NCBI GenBank assembly: GCA_021030905.1
Contig: JAGFMI010000001.1
Span: 2,523,230 to 2,587,229 of the forward strand
DNA length: 64,000 nt
Source of the DNA: Pyrenula massariospora
Lineage: Eukaryota; Ascomycota; Eurotiomycetes; Pyrenulales; Pyrenulaceae
Direction of reading: 5' to 3'
In this document: piece by piece, positions 10,792-21,836 of the stretch
Layout: each line of letters opens with the position of its first letter
How positions within the stretch are numbered: position 1 is the stretch's first letter
The notes under the pieces: model-generated
The model's input: only the letters and a program-made list of their open reading frames with translations
What the model was told of the DNA's origin: nothing
The model's database searches: none
Position numbers and translations under genes: made by a program

Positions 10792-12116
10792 TTATCTCCA
10801 CCCTCCCCTACCACTCTGCGGGAAATATCCACCACGTGAGGTGGCGGGTGGATATGCTCGTCCTAGCTCCTCTGGGCTGGTACGTCGAACGGCCATCCCG
10901 CCCCTTTCGCCGGGGTACCCGTGCGCGCTGAGCGGTGCACGCCCACCGCCCTCAAAGTCCCACGCGGGAATGCCCCTCGTCAGCTCAGCGACGCTGGGCA
11001 GCATCCTGTCCTCCCTTCCCGGTGGGGGGCCGCGTGCGGCCACGCCGGTGGTGTCGACCATGTGCAGCGCGTGTCTCCGCTGGCCGGTGCCCGTGCTCCT
11101 GCTCCGGATGTGCCCACGGCTGGCGGCGGTGGACGGGTAGGCCTGCGAGGTCGGGGTCGAGGTGGATGACGGGGCGGTGGTGGTCGAGGTGTTGGCGAGG
11201 GTGAAGGGGACGACTCCAGCGCGGCGGGCCATCTCGGATTCTCCGAGTTGCCAGTGCATTGCTTCGGCGGCGCGCCAGGGGATGCTCAGCTCCTCAGCCA
11301 CGCGGGACCACATTTCCGGTTTGAATCTGCAGATCATTCTGATTAGTTTTGGGGGATTGTGAAACTTGGTGTGTGATGGACTGACCTTTCATAGAGCCTG
11401 GCGAGCTTATTCCTTCGCTCCTCGTCCCATTCGCTGCGTCTTTCGAGATAGTTTTGGTAGTGCAGACGGCAGGAAATGGCGCTGCGGCCGGGTAGATGTT
11501 TCGAAATGTCTTCCCATTTCATACCATCCCCACGGAGGCGGATAATTAGGGCGTCTTCGTCAGGAGACCATTTAGATTGTTTCTTTGCGGGCGGGGGGCT
11601 TGTACCGGAAGCGTTTGTTGCCGAGGCTGGTGATGGTGGCGGGGGAGGTCGTTTGGTCGGAATTGAAGTCGTAATCGGCGCGGAGGTGCTAAGAGAAGGT
11701 GGAAAAGCACCTGTAGGCGTGCTTCTGGCAGAGAGAGGGGGAAGGGGAGTTCGAGGTTCTCGCTCAACCGATTGAGAGTCCGCTGATCTTAAAGATGATG
11801 GTACGGATGCGCAGACCGAAGTCTCAGATGATGAAGGAATCGAGATAGAGCTAGCTTGGCGGTCGACAGGTCCTCCTTGAGGTACATTCTCTTCCGGATT
11901 TGAGGGAGAGGATTGTGCGGCTTCATCGCTGCTCTGCGTGCTGCGGCGTTCTCCTAGAAGGTGATGGATATCCACTTTGCTGGCAGAAGGCGACGGGGAG
12001 GGGCTCGGGCTCGGCGTCGGGGGACGCGAGCAACGTGCCGGTGTGCAGGGAGAGAGAAGAGCTCCTGATCCGTTCTTCGAAGAGTGGGCGTGGCGGGCAC
12101 GGTGCTGGCAGAGCAT
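10792..12116 (-). CDS. Myb/SANT-domain (two-repeat) DNA-binding protein
   Basis: Predicted 421-residue nuclear protein with two adjacent Myb/SANT repeats. Exons 12116-11386 and 11326-10792 (minus strand), intron 59 nt inside the second repeat. Repeat 1 starts at K-W-S-P-D-E-D and runs through W-E-D-I-S-K-H-L-P-G-R-S-A-I-S-C-R-L-H-Y-Q-N-Y, the usual tryptophan spacing and recognition helix. Repeat 2 begins E-W-D-E-E-R-R and continues across the splice with F-K-P-E-M-W-S-R-V-A-E-E-L and W-R-A-A-E-A-M-H-W. Before the repeats there is a Ser/Pro/Thr-rich disordered region of about 200 residues with an (S-P)n run, and the C-terminus is Gly/Arg-rich. Probably a sequence-specific transcription factor; target unknown. 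The start is the first in-frame ATG; an upstream intron cannot be excluded. Confidence 0.85.
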
Positions 12117-15100
12117 AGAGACGGTTACGGTGGCACGCGGAGCATGCACCGGTGCCTAAGCGGAGGGAAGGCTATTCGAAGCGTGCTTGGGCACAAAGGT
12201 GACAGTTTTTGAGACTCGAGCTCCTAAGCTGCTGGATGACCGCCCTTGAGAGTCGGCCACGACGAGAAAAGATATGATCTGCTCGTGAGTAGGTGTGTGA
12301 AAGAAATTCTGTGAAATGTAGGGCACGAAGGTAAGCTGGAGGATGAGAGTAAAGGTTCGAAGTTTACATAAAAGAGGAGAAGTAAATACAGGCAGAAGAA
12401 AAGGCAGCTACCCCGAGGTCGGGTAGGGAGGACTATAAGACCGATGCTCCAGAAGAGTCGGTCAAGGCTGAGAACAATTCGTTTGTTTGGTCTACACACG
12501 AATGGGGAATGGCCAACAGAGCCCTTGTTATGGCAGGGTAGGGACGAGGGAGAGCTTGGGCCAGTGAAGGAATGGAGAGAAAATGCCATGCTGAGCCACA
12601 GCATGGCGGTTGAGGTGACGGTCATAGTCCAGGAAAATAATGTTAACTAACAAGTGCAAAGAAAACCAGGTAGGCGAAGCCGCTTCGTTGTGGAGTTGGA
12701 GCTTGACCAAAACGGAAAAGCGTCATCAAACATAATAAGGTCTTGTCTGAAAGCTTCTCTGCTGGCGGCGGGTTCGGTGGATTTCTTCCACGGCCCACCG
12801 GGGGATTTCTGCAGTTCCTTACGACTGTGAATATGTGTGATTGCGCATGATTATTGTGAGGTCTCTTGGTGGACGCGACGGCTGCAACGCTGCTTCGCGA
12901 ATGGCGGGTCGACCTGGCCCCAGCCGTTAGCCTTTCAGAATGTAGCCTAGCTTTAGAATCGTATCGTGCTCTCCGAGGTGGGCCTCTCGAGTAGTAGTGC
13001 GTTGTCCATGGGGAAAGCTTTTTGAGTTTTGGGGCGAGGGGTGTAGCTTCCCAATCTGTGGCTGGATCGATTAATTTGCTACGGCAGGGTAGCTGACGAT
13101 TTGCATAAAACCGCGGATTCTGCATGTACGAAGGCAGGGTACATTATTGCAACAAGTTGTGCCGTATGCAAGAATAGCTATGAACATGTCAGAATAGAGA
13201 TCCGGGTTCCTGGCGCCGTACGCCTAAACGCAGTGAAACGTAAAAAGGGACTTCATTAGGACTCCAGTCAGATCAGCGATCACGTCTGGACGGTGGCCGA
13301 ATGCGACGAGAGGCGCGTTTCAAGCTGCTCGAAACGGCCAGCCACACCTCTTCGAGAGTCGGAGCTCACGCGCTGACAACAACGGGCTCTGGGAAGGAGA
13401 GATGTCAAGACCGGGGAAGGGTCAACAAGGAGTCCAACGGATGGAGAGAGGGATCGGCATGGTTGCACGAACAGATGATCTGATGTTAGCATGACAAGTC
13501 TAAGACAGATATGTGGAGTATCCTAAAGCAGCCTAGTGCGCAATCGCCCAGAGCGGTCTAGTGCGGCGTCCAAACAACGGCCAAACAACCAACGCTGCAA
13601 CGATGCTCTCCCGGCTACCCAACAAGAGACCACGTTTCACTGGCGGTGAGGAGACCGCCTTTTTCTACTTCTTCAAACACTTTCCTTCTGTTGCCTTTAC
13701 GCTGTCTTCTGCCTCGACCATCGTTGCCGTCTCGACCAGCTGTACTTCCGTGCTCTCTAGCCACGCCCTGCCACACTGTCCGCGGACACGTTGGCTCCAA
13801 CGTCACCCTCGGCGCCGCTGGTGGAACTGTTCATGTCCTGATGCCAATCGGCGACTTTCTTGGCTGCCAGAGCCCGAGGCCACTAATCAAGAGCAGTCAT
13901 TATCGTAACAGCCTGGTGTCAGAGCATCTCACGTGCAAGCCTGTTCTGCGCCAAAAAGCTTGCAAGAATCCGATTCGTCCAGACGGCGGTGGCCTTGCAG
14001 CCCCCACGATGATCTTCCTGAACAAGGGTACCGACCCCTCCACACCGAATTAGCAGAGGATATGCACGGCCTTGTCGAGGATATAAGAAGGGGGTTACCC
14101 TTCGAAAAGGAGAACTGTTATTTCTTCTCTTACACCACCGAGATTGCTGTACGGCCACCCCGGTGATCTTCAGATTGCTTCCCCCTTTTATGTGGCAGAA
14201 AAGCCATCACTCCCTGCCGCATCGGGAACTAGTTAGGCGCCTCGGGAGCAAACAATTGACAGGTAAGCTCGGGATTGAGGCACTTCCGCACGCAACGCGG
14301 CAGCTGCAGCTGTAATGTCATAATTCGTTGATAGCGGTTACATTGTGCATGAGATGCCGTCTTGTCTGTAGAGGATGGAAGAACGCCTGCAGGCGGTGAA
14401 GAACGCGCTAAGAAATCCCTACTACTGCCGCAACCTTGTGACCTGCACGCCATTGCATACCTCTTTAGTGTCTCCACGAACACCCACTACCTCTCTAGAG
14501 AACGCACACCGACTTCATGAATTTGCTGTTAGGCTGGTGAGGAGCTATGACTTAAAGACTACTGATCGACGCACTGCACATAGCCGGCAATAACGCGTTA
14601 ATCTGATTTCTCATCACGACACTGGCAGCGCAAGGAAGTGTCGTCAAGATTGAGCGAGTAACACGATCTCATCTCTGCAATTATCCGATGAAAGTGGGGA
14701 TGCTGTGTCACTTGGCCCGTGTCGCTATCACGATGCTTCGCTCGTTTACCACCTCGAAAATGACTTCTAGCGGGTACCAGCCTGGCATATGATGTTAGTC
14801 CTAACTGTCTTGAGCCTCGGAATGCACATGTGGACAGGCGACAAAGCCTCAACTACCTCGGCGGCTTTTGCCTTCCGACGCCCCACGACAGCCTTCGATG
14901 CGGAAACTAACATATATCTACTGACACGTGTTCAACATTCATCAGGAATTTGTAAAATTGTTTGCCTGTCCCGAACTTGTCATGACCAACGACATTGTCG
15001 GTACCAGCCATCCTGCTCATCACCTGGCATCTCAACACGTGGGCTACAGTCGTGGTCGAACTGCAAGGCTTGGAACAAGGCCAATCTGATGAAGCACTAT

Positions 15101-16405
15101 GCTCTGTCCGTGCTCCAGCTCTCCTTGGCATCTCCCTCCTGATTTGCTCCGTGATTCGATATGCGGCGGCGCGTTGTCTTAATTAGTCTGCAGAAGTGGA
15201 TAATCGATATAGCGTGGCGGTTGGGCATGAACGGTAGGTCCGCTCGAGCCTCAATCAAGCGCTGTGCAAATCGAAAAGAGGTAGCCTGACACTATGATCG
15301 CTAGTGCATTTGATCTTTGGCTGGAGCCTAATGATATCTTAGAGCATGCACTTGGCGCTCTCTTGAAGCCATCTGGCTCTCTGGTCACGTGATCTTCTTT
15401 CTCTCTCCGTGTTAGCGCTCACCAAACAGTTGTGTTTGGCTCCAAGACCCTGATATCTCTTTCCTTACTCCATTGTTGCGTGCACTTATGCAACTCACGA
15501 GGTTTGCATTGCTCCTAAATAGCTATTTTGTCTGCTCTCTGTTGAACAATGGAAAGTCCTAGTTGCACGAAGTAGCACATCTCGAGCGATTTTATGACCT
15601 TCCAATTTCTTTGTAATGGTGAGTGATTGGCACGCAAATACGGCGTTGACTGAACCTGGACCTTCTATGGAAGCACCGTGCATTAAAGCAGTATTTTTAG
15701 TGTCGTTGCATACGAGCGGCATTGCCTCATCTATTAATATTGACACATTTAGCCCCTACCAGGACAGGATTTACCATCCTTTTCTCAAGAAGTATGCCTT
15801 GGGTTGAAAGAAAATCCAGGGAAAAGAACTGCGGACGGTAACACCAGCCAGAACATGGGTAATGATGATGCTCAATCTATGAGGCTTGAGATTGCAAATG
15901 CCCTCTACAAAGCGGTTTCGTCCCTCGTTCCCCCAATCGTTCTCCCTAAGTAAGATGTCTTGCGAGTGAACGTAGAACCGAGAAGCGGCGGTTAGGGGGA
16001 CGGCATTACTATCATCCTCCTCTCCGCTCCGCTCTGCGCCGAAATTATTTAAACCTGGACTGTTTTTGCGACAACACCTACTCTTCTTCAACTACCTCAC
16101 TCTCAACAGGCTTATCCAACTATCTTCATCCAATAACAAGGTATTCGCTCCTTCAAGAACAGCGAAGCACGTCGTTGAAGTATCAACTTATTTCCACCAC
16201 GGTAAGCTCTGTTGCTATTTGTGCTCTGTTACATTTCATTAGCAGCAAATGGCGTAGCTATTTAACTTTTACTAACTATTGTCAACACATCACTGACTTA
16301 AAAATTGAATTGAGACTCTAAGATCAGATTGAAACAGAAAGATTTCTATTTAGATCTAATGATCAAAAGTTGAAGAGATAATTAAATTCACACTGAAGTA
16401 GAAGG
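12117..16405. other. Long intergenic stretch with unidentified coding-like scraps
   Basis: 4.3 kb with no gene I can name. 12117-13200, next to the Myb gene, is pyrimidine-rich when read on the minus strand and is probably its promoter and long 5' leader. From about 13600 to 15130 several plus-strand frames look partly protein-like; these are listed separately as a possible relic. From 15200 to 16405 I see no coding signal; a TATTTAAA word at about 16046-16053 and pyrimidine-rich DNA after it could be the promoter of the next ORF. Confidence 0.5.
13603..15092 (+). pseudogene. Possible decayed gene(s), family not recognised
   Basis: Three plus-strand stretches have protein-like composition but lie in different frames with stops between them: around 13933-14166 (E-D-M-H-G-L-V-E-D-I-R-R-G), around 14370-14518 (C-D-L-H-A-I-A-Y-L-F-S-V-S-T-N) and around 14930-15092 (F-V-K-L-F-A-C-P-E-L-V-M-T-N-D-I-V-G-T). 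Some boundaries resemble splice acceptors (tctgtag before the second), so a multi-exon gene that I cannot assemble is also possible. I could not assign a family with confidence. The lack of any long open frame and the poor splice signals make a decayed gene more likely than a working one. Confidence 0.25.
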
Positions 16406-17719
16406 ATGACTGAAGAAAGAGCCAGCCACTCACCACTTTTTGTCTTCTCAGAGGAGAATATCGAGAACGGAGGTCCCTCAGATGAAGACACTATGAGTTT
16501 CATGTCACCTCAAAATCAATCAAAGATTGAGACTCTACCTGCCAATGCTAGCTTCGAAGATCGTTTGGCAGCCCTCAAGACGGATCTCGCCCATGAAGAA
16601 CTTGTCAAAATCGTCTCTGGAGATGAGCAAGAACCCCTTCAGCGCTGGGATGGGGATCAACATCGAGATCGCCTTAGATCAGACTGCCGTACGCTATGGG
16701 TGCAACGGAATAAAGCAGCGCTGCAACTCATGCGTGCTGCGTTCCATGCCCACGCGACGAAGGATGTATACGACCAACTTTCGAAGCAAACGAACGCCTA
16801 CTCTGCCTGGCTCTTGGTACAGGAGGCGTATCAAGATGCGTTCAACGCAATCAATCTGACACGAATCCAATTTGCCAGGTCTCCTGTCTACACATCCAAC
16901 CTTGCCGACCCAGCGATCCTAAGACTTGTAGACGACGTACGAAATCTTCCTAATCTCCTTCAAATCACCGGACCAGACGCGCTCGAAAATCTGAACGTTG
17001 TTCTCGTTCTTTCGAAACTTCGCCCGATCCCTCGCTTCCTCCTTTCGATATCACTCCGCCTCGTCCATCCCAACAAGTGGACACTAACCGCCCTTTCTTG
17101 TCATTGGAATATTTGGACGGTTCTCTTGGCGCCCCTGACAGAGAACTACACCGCCTGCTTCATGAGCCAAAGTGAATGTCTAGTCCTTCGACAAGTCCAT
17201 CCTAGCCGAGCTCCTCAGCCGTCAGACCATCCCAAGATCATCAAGCCCAAATCATCAAAAGCCAAACCCACGACTCCGTCGACCATTTCCCGCCAGAGCC
17301 AAGTCCCAATCATCGACCTCACTTGGACGCCAACAAAAACCCCCTCCAAACCGACTCGGTCAATCTCCCTCGACCAGTCCACCCTCCTGAAAGAGTTCCA
17401 CCGCATCCTCGCCCACGGCATCAAAAAATGGACATCCGCCACCCCGCACAACGCGCTCTCGGGAAAATGCAACAAAGACTGTCACGGTCGTGGCGCGCTG
17501 CATTTTCTGCGGAAGCCGCTTGGTATGGACGTTGAAGGTATTGGGCGGATGGTTGAGCTGTTGAATGGCGATGTGGGGGAGGGCAAGGGGGAAGACGGGA
17601 TGTATGAGGTGCCGGAGGGGTGGGGCGAGGGTGGAGGGGGGTTGAAGGGGCTGGGGCTGGAGGATGGGGTGGAGGTTGATGGGTATGGGAGGGTTGTTAT
17701 TGATGATGATTTGATATAG
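16406..17719 (+). CDS. Ty1/copia gag-like ORF (element fossil or host-adopted gag), open along its length
   Basis: A 437-codon single-exon frame with a clear ATG. Residues about 70-210 show the layout of copia-type gag: W...H-R-D-R-L-R-S-D, then L-W-V-Q-R-N-K-A-A-L-Q-L, a T-K-D-V-Y-D-Q-L segment, Y-S-A-W-L-L-V-Q-E-A-Y, an arginine-phenylalanine helix and a V-D-D-V-R-N-L / L-S-K-L-R-P-I-P-R-F-L segment. After residue 270 the protein becomes Pro/Ser/Thr-rich, and its tail is Gly/Glu-rich. No CCHC zinc knuckle, protease, integrase or reverse transcriptase is visible nearby, and I found no LTRs flanking it. It therefore looks like an isolated gag-like gene, either a fossil or a sequence kept by the host. 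Family assignment is by pattern only. Confidence 0.5.
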   Translation: MTEERASHSPLFVFSEENIENGGPSDEDTMSFMSPQNQSKIETLPANASFEDRLAALKTDLAHEELVKIVSGDEQEPLQRWDGDQHRDRLRSDCRTLWVQRNKAALQLMRAAFHAHATKDVYDQLSKQTNAYSAWLLVQEAYQDAFNAINLTRIQFARSPVYTSNLADPAILRLVDDVRNLPNLLQITGPDALENLNVVLVLSKLRPIPRFLLSISLRLVHPNKWTLTALSCHWNIWTVLLAPLTENYTACFMSQSECLVLRQVHPSRAPQPSDHPKIIKPKSSKAKPTTPSTISRQSQVPIIDLTWTPTKTPSKPTRSISLDQSTLLKEFHRILAHGIKKWTSATPHNALSGKCNKDCHGRGALHFLRKPLGMDVEGIGRMVELLNGDVGEGKGEDGMYEVPEGWGEGGGGLKGLGLEDGVEVDGYGRVVIDDDLI

Positions 17720-18304
17720 AGGGGAAAATTGGAGGGGATGGACGCTGGATGATGTTCGGGGTTATGAGAGAGGGCTATGGTGCGGTGTTGGCGAGACCTG
17801 GTATGATGAGCATGGAACGATATGGGGTATCGCTTATGAACGTGCTTGCGGAACGTGTTTACAAGATAGTGCCTGAGCTGGCTATTGACTGGTGGGATTG
17901 GAAGACTTGCATATTATTGAGATTGTACTTACCGGCGATTCTGGATGGACATATTTGGAAACGTCTGCGAAAAGCATGGAGATACTTCGATGACAGCCGG
18001 CTAGATTCATATGAGCAATGAACATATCTATTACATGCTGTTTCCTTCAAGGTGAAATGTGGGCATGCATTCACATCTCGCAAATACTGCTCTCTCAGAA
18101 CATCCGATGCAGGTCATCCTAAGGATCATAAAACTCTGGATCGTTGGCCCAATCCGTCCCTTTATTCCTTTGACTCCATGCTCAGCAAGTTTCTTCCAGA
18201 CAGCCGCCTCATTCCCTTCCCATTCCATTTGGTCCGAGACTCAATCAAAGAACTCCAGGCCTCCGGATATTCCCGTACTACATTATGTATCCTTCCTGCT
18301 TCTT
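17720..18304. other. Intergenic, no supported gene
   Basis: About 585 bases between the gag-like ORF and the 3' end of the MYND gene. A 90-codon plus frame at 17749-18021 has an ATG but no recognisable motif and is not supported. The rest probably includes 3' UTRs. Confidence 0.5.
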
Positions 18305-19342
18305 CTACAAATCTTTTCCATTTATGGCGCGGACCACTTCGATTGAACCAGGGGTTGCGGTCCAAGCGTCGTACGAGTTCTGTAGGGCGAGCTGCGCCTC
18401 CTCGAGACTGCCAGGAGAATACATCTCCGGTCTGGCTGTGAGATGCTTCTCGGGATTGTTCAGTAGTAAGACGAAGAACTTTTGGTTTTCTGCCTGGACT
18501 GATTCGTAAAACATCTCGATTTTGTTCTTCATGGAGTTGATGGCACGAGTGTAGGTTTCGCATTTAGCACTGAGGATTCCTTTTCTATTAGCTATGATAG
18601 GGCTTCGCGGGATGTGCGCTTTGACGACATCGACGAGCTCTGGAGGAAGCTTCTTGCTGATGTTAGTGGACATTTGAAGGGAAATTAGATCGAGCATTAG
18701 CTTGATGTTGAGAATGAGGACGGCGATAAGGTGATTGACATTAGGGTATTCCACAAAGAGGTACTGGGGGTCCTCGAAGACATCTTCGTTTTTGAGATCC
18801 AAGTACGGTAGAGACGTGTCACCCCAGGCGTATGACTCATCACGGCCACAGAGAGCCCAAAACTTGACAAAATCGTACGCATCCTGATCTTTGTCCAAGC
18901 GCAACATTAATGCGGGTGATAAGTCCCGAACGCCCATGTTGTCGCAGCGATTGAGGCGAAGAATATCCATCACATGGTCTAACTGTGCTTGGACTGCGTG
19001 GCGGGATGGAATGGCATTGAGAGCTTTCACAAACGCAAAGCGCGCACGCATGTAGTCCCGAGTATCGAGAATGCCCCAGAAGTGTCCGACGGAGTTGGTG
19101 AAAGGATCGGCTGGCATGAGAAAGTCACCGGGGTGGGAGCGTAATTCCTGCTCTCCCAGGTCCATTTTCGTGCGGCATTTGGCAACCTTGTTACAGGCGA
19201 ATTTGTGGGTGGTGTGATGAGCAGCTTGATGCTCACGATTACAATACTGCATGACCTTGCAGCGAGAGCAGCGGACTAAGTGGCCTGTTTTGCCGCAGTG
19301 GCCGCAGCCAGAGTTGAGGCCTGGGGCTTTTGGCTCAGCCAT
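18305..19342 (-). CDS. MYND-type zinc finger protein
   Basis: Intact 345-residue single-exon gene. Residues about 13-50 form a MYND zinc finger: C-G-H-C-G-K, then R-C-S-R-C-K-V-M-Q-Y-C-N-R-E-H-Q and a closing H-x3-H-x3-C, giving the expected seven Cys and one His ligands. MYND fingers bind short proline-rich peptides, so the protein is likely an adaptor or regulator. The rest (residues 60-345) is alpha-helical in character with no SET domain, and resembles the uncharacterised C-terminal region common in fungal MYND-only proteins. Start chosen because the finger begins within 15 residues of this ATG. Partner and pathway unknown. Confidence 0.85.
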   Translation of the reverse strand: MAEPKAPGLNSGCGHCGKTGHLVRCSRCKVMQYCNREHQAAHHTTHKFACNKVAKCRTKMDLGEQELRSHPGDFLMPADPFTNSVGHFWGILDTRDYMRARFAFVKALNAIPSRHAVQAQLDHVMDILRLNRCDNMGVRDLSPALMLRLDKDQDAYDFVKFWALCGRDESYAWGDTSLPYLDLKNEDVFEDPQYLFVEYPNVNHLIAVLILNIKLMLDLISLQMSTNISKKLPPELVDVVKAHIPRSPIIANRKGILSAKCETYTRAINSMKNKIEMFYESVQAENQKFFVLLLNNPEKHLTARPEMYSPGSLEEAQLALQNSYDAWTATPGSIEVVRAINGKDL

Positions 19343-20914
19343 AACCCTGCTAGTTTGTTCAAACTGCTTGCTATATCACACCTAAAACTCGGGTAGTATT
19401 GAGCTCTGCAAAGGTATTGCGCTGATTCAGGCTTGGGGAAGACGGTTAATCAATTGCATACATGACCTGTCAATAGGTCTAGGGGCCCCGACCAAGAATA
19501 TAGGATTTCAAGGACAGGCTATGGGAGCTGAGGAGTGTTTCTTGACGCTGTGAAATTATCTTCAACGAGATTCTAGTTGAGCGGGGAAGAAAGGGAAAAG
19601 GGACTTTGACTTTTACAAAGGAAAGTAAACACAGCAACACGGCATTCCTAATTTCCAAAGAAGGCGTAATGCTCAAGCATGCCTGACTTGACCTGCTTGA
19701 TTTGAGAGCTTGAATTGTGATCAGAAGGAAGGCCTCGAGGAGTCTTGGGAAACGCGTTTCAACGCGCCTGAGAAGGAACGTTCCGCGCCAACCCCGCCGA
19801 ACGTAGCACGAGTAGGTACTTCAGTAACCAAGAATGCCCGCGGATGCTGTTCTTTGCCTGACAGGGACCCAAAGGACAGTGCCACAATCTGCTTCGTATT
19901 TTACACAGAAGGGAGAAGGTCGGGCTATCAGCAAAAGGGATCGGCCGCCGAGCTGTAGAAGGCAAAATCTTCAGGGGGTCCCAATGCCAGTTCTGCAGGG
20001 TCCGCATCCAAGAGCCCGAATGTTTCTGTTTCTCTGCCTCTCGAATCCTCCGTTTGCATCGAAATGAATGGAATGAGCGCGTTTGTCCGGCTCCTGAGGT
20101 TCAGCTCACAGATCACATTTGCTGAAGCAAGATGTCGAAATAATTTCTTGTTCTCGTATCTGCCAAGAAGAACGGTTCTTTACCACGGACGAATGATCAT
20201 GGCGTGTACAACCATCCGCACGTCATGAGTTACCAAAAGAGAAAGCTGTTCATAGCCATGGCTCGAGCTACCTCGGTGGCTGTCTAAACACCAGGTTCGA
20301 AGAGGATGTTTGTGCCGACCCGCTCTGTTTTAAGGGCAACAAGAATGAACCGCATCCATTTTTGGTCGGCTCGGTTGCGGGTTACGCAAAGCCAGAAGCT
20401 TAGAATCGAGCCTCTCAGCACACCGAAGGCGTATCTATTACTATTTTACCCCCATTCCTTCTCAGTGAGACACTCCAGTCCCTGATGATCTTCCAGCTCA
20501 GCCAGCGCCTTTGTCGAAATGAGAGTCGTCTACTGGAAGTTTGATCGGTGCAGCTGGAAAGGTTTGCAGGTTAAGTGTCGGCTTCCATAGAAATGCAAAC
20601 TGTGGCTAGCTGACAGAAAAGATCTCGACGTAACTACTCTTCGAATGTGATAGAAGTCAGGCAGCCACCGGAAGGAAATTATTGAGTTGAAAGCCCCTCC
20701 TTTGGGCGCGAAGAGATTCGAAACAAGGCTTTGCAAGGCCAGTCCCGCTATGAAATAAGATAAATAGATCCAGCGGCCCTGCGAGAGTCAATGTGTCTCA
20801 AAGTGCTCTGGCATCAAAGCTCATTCTGACTTTACATTGACCATTGGACTGAATTCCTTCATACAACCTCCCCTTCTTAAGCCTCTTCTTTTTGTCGCTG
20901 GAACGGTCCCGGCA
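19343..20914. other. Intergenic region upstream of the MYND and lectin genes
   Basis: 1.57 kb between two divergently transcribed genes. No coding frame is convincing on either strand; a plus frame at about 19710-19958 has no motif. Near the lectin gene a TATA-like word (ataaatag) lies at about 20759-20766, some 150 bases before the lectin ATG, followed by pyrimidine-rich DNA. Confidence 0.5.
20759..20766 (+). promoter_or_regulatory. TATA-like element of the lectin gene
   Basis: The word ataaatag lies about 150 bases before the lectin ATG at 20915 in an otherwise moderately GC region. Position fits a fungal core promoter; no transcript evidence is available. Confidence 0.3.
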
Positions 20915-21836
20915 ATGACTTACCTATTTGGTGACCAGTTCATGACACCGGGGCAGCAACTCCATTCCCCAGATGGGAAGAAAGTCCTCAAATTCCAAGA
21001 AAATGGCAATCTGTGCCTTTATCACGAGGGTCTCTATGTCTGGGGCACCGGCACTAACGATAAAGGGGGGACCATCTTGACGATGCAAGCCAACGGCAAC
21101 CTCTGCATGTACAAGCAGGACAATCAAGAGGTCGTCTGGATGAGTTTCACCTTCTCGGAGTCACACGTCGGCAAAACTGTCTGGGTAGCTATGCAGGACG
21201 ACGGGAACCTCGTCATTTATGTGGACTATATCTATACATGGGCTACGGAGACTTTTCGTGCCACTAGGTTCCGCAAAGTTGAATTCCATAACCAGGGAAG
21301 AGCTGTGATGGATTGTTATCCTTTGGTCAAAGATGCTACGACGGGTGAAGAATATTTGGAATGGCAAGTGGAACAGGGGACTTTACTGGATCGTTGATAA
21401 CAAGAAGCTGATGAGAGCACTTCCTCTGTTTACCGCATCTTCGGGTCTTTGATACTCGCATTTCATTCAATCATGTCTGTTTGCTGACTAGTTGTTCTCA
21501 TTAGACAACTACAAGACCGTTGACTTTGGGGAGGATCTTGACCAAGATGGAAATAGATTGGATGGACGTGTCGGTACAAGACTCGCGCGAACAGTGAAAT
21601 TGGGTCTCGACGTGGTTGCTGGGGATAACGTTTGGTATGGCCACGACATCTTTATTTACGACCCTAATTGTTCCGATATCTGGGCTGTGACAAAGAAGGG
21701 TGGTCTCCGCGACGGCAAATGGGAGGATCCCATCGGAGGCGACTACAGCAAAGGCACTGACTGCATCATTCAAAACGTCACAAGTCAGAAATATAACGGC
21801 AACGAGAACCGACCTACCGGCGACGAGAATCGATAA
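20915..21836 (+). CDS. Bulb-type (B-type) lectin-domain protein; 3' structure uncertain
   Basis: The first frame (20915-21397, 160 residues) starts M-T-Y-L-F-G-D-Q-F and contains three copies of the bulb-lectin signature Q-x-D/N-x-N-x-V/L-x-Y: Q-E-N-G-N-L-C-L-Y, Q-A-N-G-N-L-C-M-Y and Q-D-D-G-N-L-V-I-Y, spaced about 35-45 residues apart. Such beta-prism lectins bind mannose; no signal peptide is present, so the protein is likely cytosolic, as in other fungal members. Near 21370 the coding signal moves to another frame (G-L-Y-W-I-V-D-N-K-K-L-M-R-A-L-P), and a further frame at about 21505-21836 after an acceptor (cattag) looks coding (V-D-F-G-E-D-L-D-Q-D-G-N-R-L; Y-G-H-D-I-F-I-Y-D). The gene may have two introns, a frameshift, or two adjacent small genes. 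The lectin part is secure; the rest is not. Confidence 0.7.

Noticed and set aside
12643-13125. 160-codon minus frame upstream of the Myb gene
   Set aside because: Basic and proline-rich with no motif; lies where the promoter and 5' leader of the Myb gene should be.
17749-18021. 90-codon plus frame with ATG after the gag-like ORF
   Set aside because: No motif; position fits 3' UTR. Not enough to call a gene.
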